DNA of 64,000 nt, from the NCBI GenBank assembly GCA_903813345.2, contig CAIIXF020000002.1:26977223-27041222 (forward strand). Reading direction: 5' to 3'. The stretch is from Owenia fusiformis (Eukaryota; Annelida; Polychaeta; Sabellida; Oweniidae). Position 1 is the stretch's first letter. Each line of letters starts with the position of its first letter. Below, piece after piece: positions 50,001 through 61,142 of this stretch. Made by a program: the position numbers and the translations under genes. Below the pieces are notes generated by a model, which worked only from the letters and a program-made list of their open reading frames with translations, had not been told where the DNA came from and ran no database searches.

Positions 50001-50840
50001 TTGAAGCAAGATGAAAAAAGACCTTTTTGACCTTTTTTGACATTGAGAAGGTCATTGAAGGTCAAATGTCAAATCTAAAGTCAGATTTGAATTTCTGAGA
50101 ACATGTAGATGATTTTGAAAAAAAAATTTAGTCAATTTGAAGCAAGTTGAAAACAGACCTTTTTGACCTTTTTTGACTTTGAGAAGGTCATTGAAGGTCA
50201 AATGTCAAATCTTAAGTCAAATCTAAAGTCAGATTTGAATTTCTGAGAACACGTAGATGATTTTTAAAAAAAATTAGTCAATTTGAAGCAAGTTGAAAAC
50301 AGACCTTTTTTGACCTTGAGAAGGTCATTGAAGGTCAAATGTCAAATCTAAAGTCAGATTTGAATTTCTGAGAACATGTAGATGATTTTGGAAAAAAAAT
50401 TAGTCAATTTGAAGCAAAGTTGAAAAAAGACCTTTTTGACCTTTTTTGACTTTGAGATGGTCATTGAAGGTCAAATGTCAAATCTTAAGTCAAATCTAAA
50501 GTCAGATTTGAATTTCTGAGAACACGTAGATGATTTTGAAAAAAAATTTTAGTCAATTTGAAGCAAGTTGAAAACAGACCTTTTTGACCTTTTTTGACCT
50601 TGAGAAGGTCATTGAAGGTCAAATGTCAAATCTTAAGTCAGATTTGAAGGTCAAATGTCAAATCTAAAGTCAAATCTAAAGTCAGATTTGAATTTCTGAG
50701 AACATGTAGATGATTTTGAAAAAAAATTTAGTCAATGTGAAGCAAGTTGAAAAAAGACCTTTTTGACCTTGAGAAGGTCATTGAAGGTCAAATCTAAAGT
50801 CAGATTTGAACTTCTGAGAACATGTAGATGGTTTAGAAAA
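47080..50840 (+). repeat. Satellite-like tandem array, ~28 units of ~135 bp, with higher-order repeats
   Basis: Unit order: GTCAATTTGAAGCAAGTTG, GACCTTTTTTGACCTTGAG, AAGGTCATTGAAGGTCAAAT, GTCAAATCTAAAGTCAG, ATTTGAATTTCTGAGAACAT, GTAGATGATTTTG plus an A run. Blocks of several units are repeated: about 47440-48280 again at 48282-49120 (offset ~842), and about 49500-49990 again near 50355-50840 (offset ~855). Minus-strand frames are by-products. Confidence 0.92.
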
Positions 50841-50879
50841 AAATTGAAGTCAGTCTAAACAGTATTTGTTAAGTTATAG

Positions 50880-51004
50880 GAAGTTGTAAGAAATTGTTAC
50901 AGACGCCAACCACCAACCGCCGGACGCCAACCGCCGTCGCAAAAAAACGGAGACCATAACAATATGTCACCACTTTTGGTGGTGACATAAAAAAAAATTT
51001 CTAA
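50880..51004 (+). other. Terminal segment after the satellite: GC-richer run, 23-bp hairpin, CTAA
   Basis: GACGCCAACCACCAACCGCC, then hairpin TGTCACCAC TTTTG GTGGTGACA (about 50965-50987), then CTAA at 51001. A related hairpin is at about 62153-62180. The layout resembles a Helitron 3' end but the match is not conclusive. Confidence 0.4.
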
Positions 51005-51049
51005 ATAATTTTCGCATTAAATTGCTGTCTCTCGAAAGTCCTTGTTGCC

Positions 51050-51560
51050 CCAATACACACTTTATTTGGATGTTTTGGTTAATATCTCAACCTAAAAATT
51101 TGTGTATTAAAGATTTACACTTTCCTGTGATCTCAAAATCTGCTTGGAACTGTACCAAGCAGTTCATACTATCCTTAATGCTATGTATTTTTAAAAGGTA
51201 TTATTTGTGTAAACTTCTATGCTAAAACCAACACGTAAAGGTTATAAAGGTAATGTGAAGGAATATTGTATTATGGATAAACGGGTTGGCAGAGGCGATA
51301 AGTGGAAAATCATGGAAGCAAAATTAAAATGATTTTTCCTTTGAATAAAAAAGATTCCCAATGTTATAACATTTTTTAAAGAATAACGCTTAAAGAAACA
51401 GTGACACTTGCCGGGCTACTATGTATATCATTAGTATGTAATGTCATTAGTATACAGTGTCATTATAGTGTGATGTCATCAGTATATGCGATGTTATCAG
51501 TATGTATTGTCATTAGTATGTGATATGCAAGAGGATTAGCGTCTCATGAAAGCTAATATT
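51050..51560 (+). other. Duplicon B segment matching 2130-2470
   Basis: Continues the small palindrome split by the 5.5-kb insert, followed by repeated GTATGTAATGTCATTAG-type phrases shared with duplicon A. Confidence 0.55.
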
Positions 51561-51629
51561 GTTATAAGCAATTTAAATGTGCATCGCACTTTTCACATTT
51601 ATTTTAGTCATAAATTACGTCAAAATTAC

Positions 51630-53682
51630 GTATTAGACTAAATGGGTCTAATCACCGGGTTTCTAGAAAAATGTCAGGATAACGATGATACAACAGATAT
51701 ATTGACTTTTCCTTCAAAATGGAAAGAAGGAGTTGTTTGTCCTATCCATAAAAAAGATGACAAATCTCTAATAAAAAATTATCGGCCTGTAACTTTACTT
51801 TGTACAATGTCTAAACTTTTTGAAAAAATAGTAAATTGTAAACTGATGACCCTCTTGACATCAAATAACCTAATTTATGAAATGCAATCTGGATTTCTTA
51901 AAGAACACAACACTCAACTCCAACTAACTGCTATAACAAACTACATTCTTCAAAATTTTGAAAATGGTCTCGATGTTCGAGCAATATTTTTGGACATTCA
52001 ATCAGCCTTCGACAAAGTCCCTCATGTACTCCTTCTTCAGAAAATCAAATCCCAAAATCACTAATTGACCTTTTTCAATCTTACCTCACAAACAGAACAA
52101 TTAAAATTAAGATCAATGATGAATTATCTAGGTCAAGTAAAGTCGGTCAAATCAACTCTGGAGTCACCCAAGGCTCAATATGGGGACCGATTTTCTTTTT
52201 GTTATATCTAAATGACATAACAGACGATTTAAACTCTAAATGTTTTATCTATGCGGATGACACGTCACTTTTTTGTCCGGTTGACCCAATAAATCACCAA
52301 ACAGATAGCCAAGTTCTTCAAGATGACTTAATTCATATCCAAATGTGGTCCCAGCAATGGGGACTAACTTTCGCACCACAAAAAAGTCACGAGTTGATCT
52401 TTAAAACAAATAGACCAATTGAGAGAACATATCTTAAGTTTGTTTTCAACGACACTCCAATAGATCAAATTAAACATCATAAGCACCTCGGGCTAATTCT
52501 TGATGAAAAGTTAACTTTCAAAACCCATATTGAATATCTAGAAGGTAAGGTTCAAAAATTATTAAATCCACTTATGGCACTTAAGCATAGATTAAATTCC
52601 AAACACCTGGAAAAAATTTACTCTTCCTTTATCCTGTCACATCTGGACTATTGCGATATCATTTATGACGCTGCTCCAGTTACCAGCCTAGCCCAGTTAG
52701 ACAAGCTACATTATAGGGCAGCTGTTATTTGTTCTGGTGTTATGCAAGGAGCAAGCACAGAAAAAACCCTTGAAATATTAAATTGGGATAATCTTCAAAA
52801 TAGACAGGATGAACATAAATTGCGCGTTATGTTCAAGATTCAAAACAATTCGGCACCATCTTACGTTAAACGGATTTTCGAACGATATAAATCACCTCAG
52901 ACGCGAGTTCTTAGAACAACCAACGACTACAAATTACCAGCCTCAATTAGTAAAAAAATGGAAACGGGAACAGTTTGCTCAATGATAACCTTGTGGAACC
53001 GTCTTCCTAGAGACCATAAGGAAACAAACAGCTTCTCACTTTTCAAAAAAAACAACTAAGCGATCATCTCACTAATAACATGGAACCTACAATTTCAACC
53101 TCCTACATACAGAATCTTGATAGAAAAGACGAAATTATACTAAATAAGATAAGAGTAAATCGATATTTTAAATCCGATCTTTTTGACCATAATTTCTCTT
53201 TCATTAACGATCCATATTGTGACTGTGGAGCTCGAGAGACAGCACAACATAAACTCTTGTCCTGCCCTCTGAGAGAAACAAATGCGCTAGCGGTGGTTAA
53301 ACGTGAACTAAACTTAGATGTTACAAAATACAAAACATTAAAAAATAAGACAAATTTCCTACTTTTTGGCGACAAGGATCTGACAAATGAAAACAATTCC
53401 AAAATCTTTAAGGCAGTTATAAATTTTATTAAACACAATTAAACAATCAAAACAGTAATTCAATTTCAGGGCACCAACGGGGGTACAGGCAGGCAGTAAA
53501 ACAGATTGTATTTAAATTTTATATATTTTTATACTAACTATGAATATGACTCAATAACATTATATTGTATTTAAATTCACTTAAAGCGGCAGTTGAAATG
53601 CCCTTTATGGGCGATTACGCCGTGATTACAATGTAAATTTATTTAATGATTTATAGAAATAAATGAGTATTTATTAAAAAAA
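51630..53682 (+). mobile_element. 5'-truncated LINE (non-LTR retrotransposon) with reverse transcriptase
   Basis: ORF2 C-terminal half in three frame segments. 51642-52064: FPSKWKEGVVCPIHKK, NYRPVTLL, FLDIQSAFDKVPH (RT motifs). About 52060-53059: SGVTQGSIWGPIFFLLYLND, YADDTSLF (intact catalytic Asp pair), HLGLILDEKLTF, LSHLDYCDIIYD. 53080-53442: CDCGARETAQHKLLSC zinc knuckle. Two frameshifts (near 52060, and in an A run near 53050) break it, and no endonuclease is present. It ends in a poly(A) of 11 at about 53671-53681, so it inserted by target-primed reverse transcription. Clade is uncertain (CR1/Jockey-like by eye). It interrupts duplicon B only, so it is younger than the duplication. Confidence 0.88.
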
Positions 53683-53737
53683 AAAAGATATATTGATGAA
53701 CTTGAAATCAATGAGATAATAGTATAAGTGCAAAAAG

Positions 53738-54035
53738 GTCATTTCGAAGGGCAAAATTGAAATTTCACTACATTGCCCGCAGAAATGACGTTATTAGTAT
53801 TATTACCACCGTCAATGACAAGGACTGAAACAGCAAGAAAATCTTACGCACTGAACGATATCTAGTTTCCTGGGGAAAATTGCCGGTCGTTAAATGCATT
53901 CTCGACCGGTCTGAAATGCATTCCTGACCACCACTATGACGTCGCATATTGCTCAGGTCGATATAGTAAAATAAACGCCTTCTAAACTAGCACTAAAACC
54001 CCTAGAACTGCCCCGGCAAGGTGGTAATAATCAAG
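53738..54035. mobile_element. Dispersed repeat, family 3, copy 2
   Basis: Shares GGTCATTTCGAAGGGCA, CGCAGAAATGACGTTA, GCACTGAACGATATCTA and GGGGAAAATTGCCG with 23034-23231, and GCCTTCTAAACTAGCACT with 23704-23740. Lies next to the LINE's poly(A) end. Confidence 0.6.
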
Positions 54036-55286
54036 ATTAGTTCTTTTAGGGAGACCAAACATTGCAAAAACTTCACATTCACGGTGTAAACAATAACGAC
54101 GGGGTAGCGTACTTATATTGAACAATTCTGTCCGGGCTACTATGTATATCATTAGTTTGTAATGTCATTAGTATACAGTGTCATTATAGTGTGATGTCAT
54201 TAGTATATGCGATGTCATCAGTATGTGTTGTCTCTTACCTTTTGGATGATTAAGATTTGATTACTTGAATTGAATTGAATTGACAAGCTTTTTAAGTTGA
54301 AACCAACTGAAATTACCTGGTCTTAACTGAAGTGCTGAAATTTAGGCATAAATGAAGTCCTTTGAATGAGGGTGACTCTATGTGCAATATTTCATTTTTT
54401 TCATTCTATGAATTAACTACTGTATTGGAGTGTTTTCACAGTTTAAAATATCTCATTATGATCGATTTTATTTAAGTTTGAAAATATTATTGGATTTATG
54501 TATTCAGAAATATTTTGATCGTAAAAATTTAAAGTTGACACTCATCTTATTTTATTTAAGATTAATTTTTCAAAAATTGACACTTATCTTATTTTAAATG
54601 TTATTGCAAAATGTCGACACATGCGAATGCTCTTTACAATCAAAAACATGATTTACTAATTCATACTATTGTGTAAAAACCTCTAGATACGTAAAACACC
54701 TGTCTTGATTCGCAATTGCAAGGTGTCAGTTCCTCCAACTTCTTGAATGTATTATAACACCTAGAAGTCTAAGATGTAAACATCCCAGACTTCACCAACT
54801 CTACCAAACATCAAAATCGGATTTCATATTAAAGAGAGAATCAGAGATAGCGAGCAGGCTAAACACAAAATTGTTTCAATTTTAGAATATTTTTGGCTCG
54901 TGTCATTCCTTGTCATGTCTATTTTATAAAAATCACAAAAGTGCATACTTTATTCAAGGAAAACAAAAGATTTTTACAATAATGTATTATTTTTCTATAA
55001 GAATGGTTACCATTCTTATTATTTGGGAGAATTTAAACATTTTTCACTCATTTTTGCACTTTGAATCATTAATAACTTCACCAATTTATAACATATTGTG
55101 AATCTTTTGGGAGATATTGTATTTGATATTGTAAGGAATAGATTGGTAGGTCAATTATGCACGTTGCTTGTAATTTTGTCACCCCCTATAGATATGATTC
55201 TGCCTTTAAACATAAAAGTATAACAAAGGTTTCACACTCTGGGTGTTAAAAAAAACTTAAAATAAAGGGGTTACAACAATTAACAT
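54036..55286 (+). other. Duplicon B segment matching 2945-3672 plus unmatched DNA
   Basis: 54036-54830 follows duplicon A closely. About 54835-55210 has no counterpart there; it is AT-rich with no recognisable gene. Confidence 0.5.
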
Positions 55287-56280
55287 AACTGTATTTTAGA
55301 TTATCAACTTTGAAGTATTGTGTAGAAATAAAATATAATAAGAAATAAAATATTTTCTTTAAGCACCAGCTCCTTTGGTAGGTGTTGATAAAAATATGAC
55401 AGTTTTGGAGAAAATCAAGGGAACAATTTCTCAAAATATCTTTCTGTAAAGGTAAAATTATCTTCTTTTTACATGTTCAACATTCATTTCGTTTAACACA
55501 ACCCTTCTCCACCCCTTCCCCCTTAATTGGGCTTTGTAATTCAATGTTCTGTACATTGATCTGTTTAAAAGGAGGTTTATCTCTGTTTATAGATAATATG
55601 ATTTAAAACGAATATACAGGGTGTCTCATATGTATTGACCCCACTCCCAAATAAAATCATACATGTAGCATTGCTACCCTATCATGTTATACACCGTTGT
55701 TCGTGAATATGGAATTGGAATATCTACCTTGTTTTCAGTGTAATTTCAAATTTTAGTGAGATGAGATTTTTCAAATATGTATGCATAAACCGGTCAATAT
55801 ATAACGATGCATTCAGGTCGTTGTTTCATATCAACAGCTGAAACTGCTGTTACTGGTCCAACGCGTATGCTGACGTCACTCTAAGCCTTTGACAAAATAT
55901 ACCAAAGATTAACATCAAAGCAAGGTATTATCAATCGCGAACTGGAAGCTCAGAAAGAAGATACACAACTGTGGGAGGATCGTTTATAGTAACAAATCAC
56001 TGAGGAAAATAAGGTATGTAGGATTGTTCAAATAACAAAATGTTTGACGTAATTAAAATAAGAATCCAGTGTAAACGTTTCACCAGGATCAGAAAAAAAG
56101 ATGAACGAAAAGAAAAAGCCTCCACAACACTTCATCTGAGATTGAAACAGAACGGTTTAAAAAACTAACGAAATGAACTAAATTACATTGCCGATTTGGT
56201 AATCATTCTTGAAGATAAGCAGCTTTGTAGTGATATTCAGATTTTTTAGCATTTTGGTATACTTTTAAAAAGACGAACGC
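55287..56280 (+). other. Conserved 5' flank of gene B
   Basis: Counterpart of 7331-8362, including the old ACAGGGTGTCTCATATG terminus at about 55617. Near-identity over about 1 kb shows the duplication is fairly recent. Confidence 0.5.
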
Positions 56281-56319
56281 TTTCTATTGGTATCAACAAG
56301 CGTTTCCTTTCACTATAAG
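56281..56319 (+). promoter_or_regulatory. Likely core promoter of gene B
   Basis: ATTGG near 56286 and TATAAG at 56314-56319, conserved in order and spacing with gene A. The start codon follows 55 bases later. Confidence 0.42.
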
Positions 56320-56373
56320 GACCGACTTTCTTAAATAATTATAATAACAAAATTGTACTTCGAAGATTGCAGT

Positions 56374-56488
56374 ATGAAACTGCTCATGGTATTGCTGATT
56401 TTGGTCCTCATTGGTAATTGCACCTGTGGCCGCAGGAGATTTAGAGGCAACAGAAAACACAAGAGCCACGGGAGTAGAAGTGAAGAGG
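56374..56488 (+). CDS. Gene B exon 1: signal peptide and shortened basic N terminus
   Basis: Reads MKLLMVLLILVLIGNCTCG then RRRFRGNRKHKSHGSRSEEG, ending phase 1 at a GTAAGA donor. Same signal peptide as gene A but with a single KSH instead of several. It was found by homology to gene A because it is under 60 codons. Confidence 0.75.
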
Positions 56489-59400
56489 GTAAGATTGTTT
56501 TACATACGTGGAAATGAAAATTGTAAATCAAGAAAATAAATACAGTACTCACAATATATCATTGCGATAAACAAGGCCCGTGTGTCTTTAGCATACTAAA
56601 GATGTACGCCCCTGTAATGCCTTGGTCACATATGCTCCGATCCATCGGCCGGCGCCCGGCCGATTGAGTGTTTTGTTCAATATTGTATTCAATTTTGAAC
56701 AAAATACTCAATCGGCCGGGCGCCGGAGTGAAAATCGGAGCAAATGTGACCAAGGCATAACCCTACTACCACACTTTTTCCACTACGTTCTCGAAAATGG
56801 GCCTCAACTGTGTACGAACGGACTGGACGGAACTTCATGGACTTTCCCGGACGGAGAATGTGATTAAGTATTTTGAATCGATTCAAAATTCGATGGCGAC
56901 CATACCGTTCTGTAATCAGGTCATGATGACCTTCTAGACTAAAGCCCTGTATACACCAATGAGGCAAAATCCCCCTTGCCCCATCGAGTCCCATCTTGCC
57001 CCATCGAATCCCAACTTGCCCCATCTAATCCCACGAAGGACCATGGGACCTTGATGACTTTGCCCCATTGAGTCCCATCGTGCCCCATCGAATCCCAACT
57101 TGCCCCATTGAGCCCCATAAAGTCCTATCATATCCCACGGAGTCCCATAAAGCAAGTCACGTGATACGTCATATGATCGGAATCCCACATTGCCCCATAG
57201 AAAGAATGAGCATGTTCATTAACGATGGGGCAAGATGGGAGTCCGTGGGATTTTGTCCCATCTTGCCTCAACTTGCCCCATCGAGTCCAGCCGAGTCCCA
57301 CGTGGTACTTAATGGAACCTCGTGGGACTCGATGGGGCAAGATTGGGCAAAATTCGATGGAGTCCCACGGACTTCATAGGGCCAAATCCCAAAAGGTCCC
57401 ACGAGGTCCCACGCAATGTTAAGTCTATTGAGGTCCCAACTTGCCCCATCGGTGTATACCGGGCTTAAGGGACGCGTTATACGACGTTGCACCCCGACGT
57501 GGTGCGACCTGAACGAACTGCGAATGAAATGGACGTATTGAAGACTGTTTATGAACGAAGTAGCTAACTATTTTAGACATATTTCCCGACTACAGCCAGA
57601 TTGAGCCCGTTTTACGACGTTTTCGTAGGACTGGCAAGAACAGGTAAGAACTAGTTTGGTGTGATAGGGGGTTAACAGAATATGATTTCATCGTAGGCCT
57701 AGTGGAGTGTGAACCCTTGGATGCTCCGGTAAACGGCTCCTTACAATTGATAAACGGTGAGACACGCGTCGGCACTGTCGTTATTTATTCCTGCGACGAG
57801 GGGTCTGTTTTAAGTGGCAATACTACAAGATTATGTCAAAAAGTGTACGGACCTGCATCCAGTTCGAGTGACAGTAGTCACAGCCACAGTTACCGCCGCG
57901 TTGTTGGCGCAGAATGGAGCGGTGATGAACCAACATGTGAACGTAAGTTAAAAATGTAATAAATAGTTTTGTAACAAATAGGTACAGCTATCCCAGTAAA
58001 ACATATAGCGATAACCACGGCAATTGTGTCTTGAAAAGAGGTGAATAAGAGAAAATGATTTTATTGTAGCCCTATTGGAGTGTGAACCATTAGATGCTCC
58101 GGTAAATGGTTCATTGCAATTGATAAATGATGAAAGTTGTAACAGCGCTGTCGCTGTTTATTCCTGTGATGAAGGCTTTGTGTTAAATGGAAATTCCACT
58201 AGAGTATGCTTGAGTAGCGTCAACGAAGCGGAATGGAGTGGTGATGAAGCAATCTGTGAACGTAAGTAATAAAACTGTTATTAAAATGATTGTGTAACAG
58301 TGATCACAATATATCATAATAGTCCATACATATGAAATCTCTAGGACGTCTAATAAACGAGCTGTTAGCACACTATATTGCTGCAATAGTTGACCGAATA
58401 TTAACATACCTATATATGTCCTTAATCATTTTTGTTGTGACCGTTTAATATACGTCCAGCTTTTAGGCTGAATAATGTCTGTCATTAGCAGAGGTCAAAA
58501 AAACACCCAAAACTAAAATCCCCTTTCTCATTATTTGGAGTACTTAATGTTTTATGACATCACACTGATTTTTGTCTCTGCAACTTTTTTTGGTAGAAAA
58601 TATCATTTTTAGTTCAAAAATGCATAAAAACGTCGGAACTGACTGAATATGTGAAAAATTTATCCATTTAGGCTAGAAAGGGTTAATTTGCCCTACCCCA
58701 AATATGTCTAAATATGCTAGTCTAACTTTGCCACTGTGACGTCACAAATCTAACCTGACTATCTCTGAGTTTATTGATGAAAATGATACGTTTGACAAAC
58801 AGCTTTCATTCCCTATATGGCACACCTTCTACTAAGAGTTGCATCATTGACTAAATCTAAGACAAAGGCCCCGTGTCCCGAGGATTTTGACTGAAATTTG
58901 GCCATTTTCGCCGAAATCTTACTAAATTGCAGTTTCCCTCACACCTGTATTTTGAAATAAATATTGCTACAATGTAGCAATTTAAAAATCACACATGCTT
59001 ACTGTTTCTGTCGACCTGACACGTGTATCTAGCCTGTAAAAAATGAAAAATCGCTACATTGTAGCAATTTCACTGAGATATGGGCCCTGAAAATCATGTA
59101 ATTTTAGCAAAAAATGAAGAAATAACCTGCAATTTTGACGGAATTTCAGAGGGCTTTCTTTCATTCATGACCCTCCACGGGCCTCTTACGACCATTCTTA
59201 TACTCACAGAAGGGTTGAAAGTTATTTCAAATCATTGTTTGCCCTACGCAGAACGAAACAATCGATTCTGTTCTCAAATTCTGCTAGAATATTGGTCTCT
59301 GGCCAACTAGCAGACAATTTTAGGCCTCATATTAAGGTATGAGTACCGTAATCCAACGCCAAATTCGAAAATTCATAACAATACTTTGCACATATGGCGT

Positions 59401-61142
59401 TCGTGACCAACTATAAAACGCTTACCCCCCATAGTGTTATATATTGAAATATACCTGTTCATATAGGGGTTCGATTGATATACATCAAATTATAGGGAGT
59501 CAGGTTACTTTTTGAGATATCAGCGTCCATTTATTGTGACTCGCGTTTGCTACTGTAATAATCTGATCTTATCAAACCATTCATGTAAATATGTCACACC
59601 TGACCACCCTTAACATTCAGGTGATTCATACACATTATATATATATCAGTATCTAACCAGCTAGATAGCAATACAGTAGTACACAGAAAATCTAGGCATC
59701 TTCTGTTATATTATCATCACCACCAGGATCTACTACCAAATATTACCAGTTTATGGAATATTAAAATGGCGACGAGGATGATGACGTTTCCGTCATTCGA
59801 CATCACGCAGACAAATCTTTCTACTGTATACTAGGTACCCTAGACTAACTATACTATGGCGTTATTTAGAACAAAGCCACAAGTTTTTAAATGGACTATA
59901 TAGGGGTCATACCTTTTGGCGGATGGATATGGAACCTCATACCACAATGCGGCAGAAAATAATACAAAATTGTTTTAAATATAAGTATAATTTAGGTTTC
60001 TTAGCTATAAGTTTGAGGTTGTTTTCTCACTAACACAAAAAAATATGTAATCAGTGTATCGACGTTTTGTATTGTTTCTCAGATATTAATGAGATAAATG
60101 GTACAAAATACAAATGAATCACTTTTATATTAGAATGACAAATGCTTAAATGTTGTTTTTCACCATAAAAACGCGATGATTGCCAGCAGTAACGTCGAGG
60201 AAGACTTGTAAGGCGTTCGATTGCATATGCCTCTTATATAGATTAATAAACACACCCTTGGAATATATGAACATTCCAATACCTCTGTTACATTAAATTA
60301 AGATATAAATCTTACCTATTTGAATTATTGTCTTATGTTTTATTAAACATTAACAATAATTTATTGTTTGACGCCTTGCGAAGATATGGATAAATTCTGG
60401 TAAAAAAAATGTTGTAAATTGTAAAAAAATTAATATTTTCACAATCATAAATTACCTAAATATTCCACACACTTTTGAATCTGCTTGGCTCGTATTTGAA
60501 AAATCAAACAAAATCTGAAAAGCACACTTGTATAATTACGCTAATTAATCACCAGCAACGGTAAAATTATAGAAAATTTTTACATTATGATAATCGATTT
60601 TTGTACGTATTTTTAGAATAACCCCCTGTGTCTTATAAAATGTATAAAAGTTCGAATCAAAATATTTACGTTTTTGACCCTTTGTGATGAAAGACATTTT
60701 TCGACCCGAAAGACGGACGTTTTTTCAGCAAATAGTGTTAAAAAAGAATCAAGACACCTCCTTAAACATTGCTTCAAGTGTTGCTGCGCTATAGTGTGCT
60801 ACGGATCCTTCATATTCGGAAGTCATACCATGGACTATAACGATAAAGAAGGCCATTTTTTCTTGAGCTTTCCAGGGATAACCACAAGTACAATGTAATG
60901 CGTCTTGAGCTTTCTAAAGAACTGAATTAAAGTAAATATTTTCATCGTAGGCCTATTGGAGTGTGAACCATTGGAGGCTCCGGGAAATGGTTCCTTGCAA
61001 TTGATAAACGGTGAAACTTCCAATGGCGCTGTCGCTGTTTATTTCTGTGATGAAGGGTTTGTATTGAATGGAAATTCTACAAGAGAATGTTTGAGTAGCG
61101 TAATCGAAGCGGAGTGGCGTGGGAATGATCCTATCTGTGAAC
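56374..61142 (+). CDS. Gene B: paralogous secreted multi-sushi protein, 5' part (4 exons seen)
   Basis: Exons 56374-56488, 57697-57942, 58070-58261 and 60951-61142, all joined by phase 1 GT-AG introns, give about 248 residues: signal peptide, short basic stretch and three CCP modules. Each matches the corresponding exon of gene A closely, and the non-coding DNA around them matches too, so this is a tandem gene duplicate in the same orientation. After 61142 the DNA stops matching gene A's next intron; no equivalents of A modules 4-6 or the PAN exon were found before 64000. The gene may continue beyond the window, may end differently, or may be a partial copy. The reading frames are open in all four exons, which argues against decay. 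Confidence 0.75.
56617..56758. mobile_element. Hairpin MITE, family 2, copy 4 (best preserved), in gene B intron 1
   Basis: 142-bp palindrome: ends ATGCCTTGGTCACAT and ATGTGACCAAGGCAT; stem GGCCGATTGAGT / ACTCAATCGGCC; flanked by TAA on each side. Not present in gene A intron 1. Confidence 0.8.
56940..57468. mobile_element. Foldback element built of GGGGCAAG / CTTGCCCC minisatellite in both orientations
   Basis: Ends TAAAGCCCTGTATACACC and GGTGTATACCGGGCTTA are inverted. The interior is made of ~20-25 bp units (CTTGCCCCATCGAATCCCA type) mostly one way on the left and mixed on the right. It is GC-richer than anything near it. The overlapping frames on both strands here are repeat by-products. 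Confidence 0.75.
57697..57942 (+). CDS. Gene B exon 2: CCP module 1 with Ser/His-rich insert
   Basis: 82 codons, phase 1-1. Same layout as gene A module 1, including the SSSSDSSHSHSY insert between the third cysteine and the Trp. Five residues differ from gene A (for example HSY for HSH, VIYSC for AIYSC). Sequons NGS and NTT. The upstream intron has gained about 1.06 kb of inserted repeats compared with gene A. Confidence 0.83.
58070..58261 (+). CDS. Gene B exon 3: CCP module 2
   Basis: 64 codons, phase 1-1, acceptor TTATTGTAG, donor GTAAGT. LECEPLDAP, NDESC (extra cysteine shared with gene A module 2), VYSCDEGF, RVCLSS, EWSGDEAICERK. Has two residues (Asn-Ser) after the extra cysteine that gene A lacks. 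Confidence 0.83.
58545..59945. mobile_element. 1.4-kb insertion in gene B intron 3 (relative to gene A)
   Basis: Gene A is continuous at 9597-9602 where gene B carries this extra segment. It contains the hairpin ATTGCTACAATGTAGCAAT and a related GCTACATTGTAGC. No clear inverted ends or target duplication, and frame 59080-59310 has no recognisable domain. Confidence 0.45.
60951..61142 (+). CDS. Gene B exon 4: CCP module 3
   Basis: 64 codons, phase 1-1, acceptor TTTTCATCGTAG, donor GTAAGT. LECEPLEAPGNGS, VYFCDEGF, RECLSS, EWRGNDPICERK: a canonical four-cysteine CCP. The upstream flank matches that of gene A module 3, while YFCDEGF matches A module 5. The downstream intron resembles the intron after module 2 rather than that after A module 3. 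Confidence 0.82.

Larger units (their letters stand above)
45557..51049. mobile_element. 5.5-kb insertion unique to duplicon B
   Basis: Duplicon A runs without break across this point (near 2126), inside the small palindrome at 2078-2225. The insert begins AGGTGCAACAATTGC and ends GTCCTTGTTGCCCC, a possible short inverted end. It contains inverted and direct repeats (46.07-47.02 kb) and the large satellite. No transposase gene seen. Confidence 0.6.

Noticed and set aside
47683-50065. Minus-strand frames with MTFNDLLNVKKGQKG repeated
   Set aside because: They are translations of the satellite unit; identical frames recur at the higher-order offset and have no gene context.
56559-57492. Seven overlapping frames on both strands
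   Set aside because: Products of the foldback minisatellite and the family 2 hairpin; frames exist equally on both strands.
59080-59310. 76-codon frame in gene B intron 3
   Set aside because: It lies in an insertion absent from gene A, with no domain or splice support.
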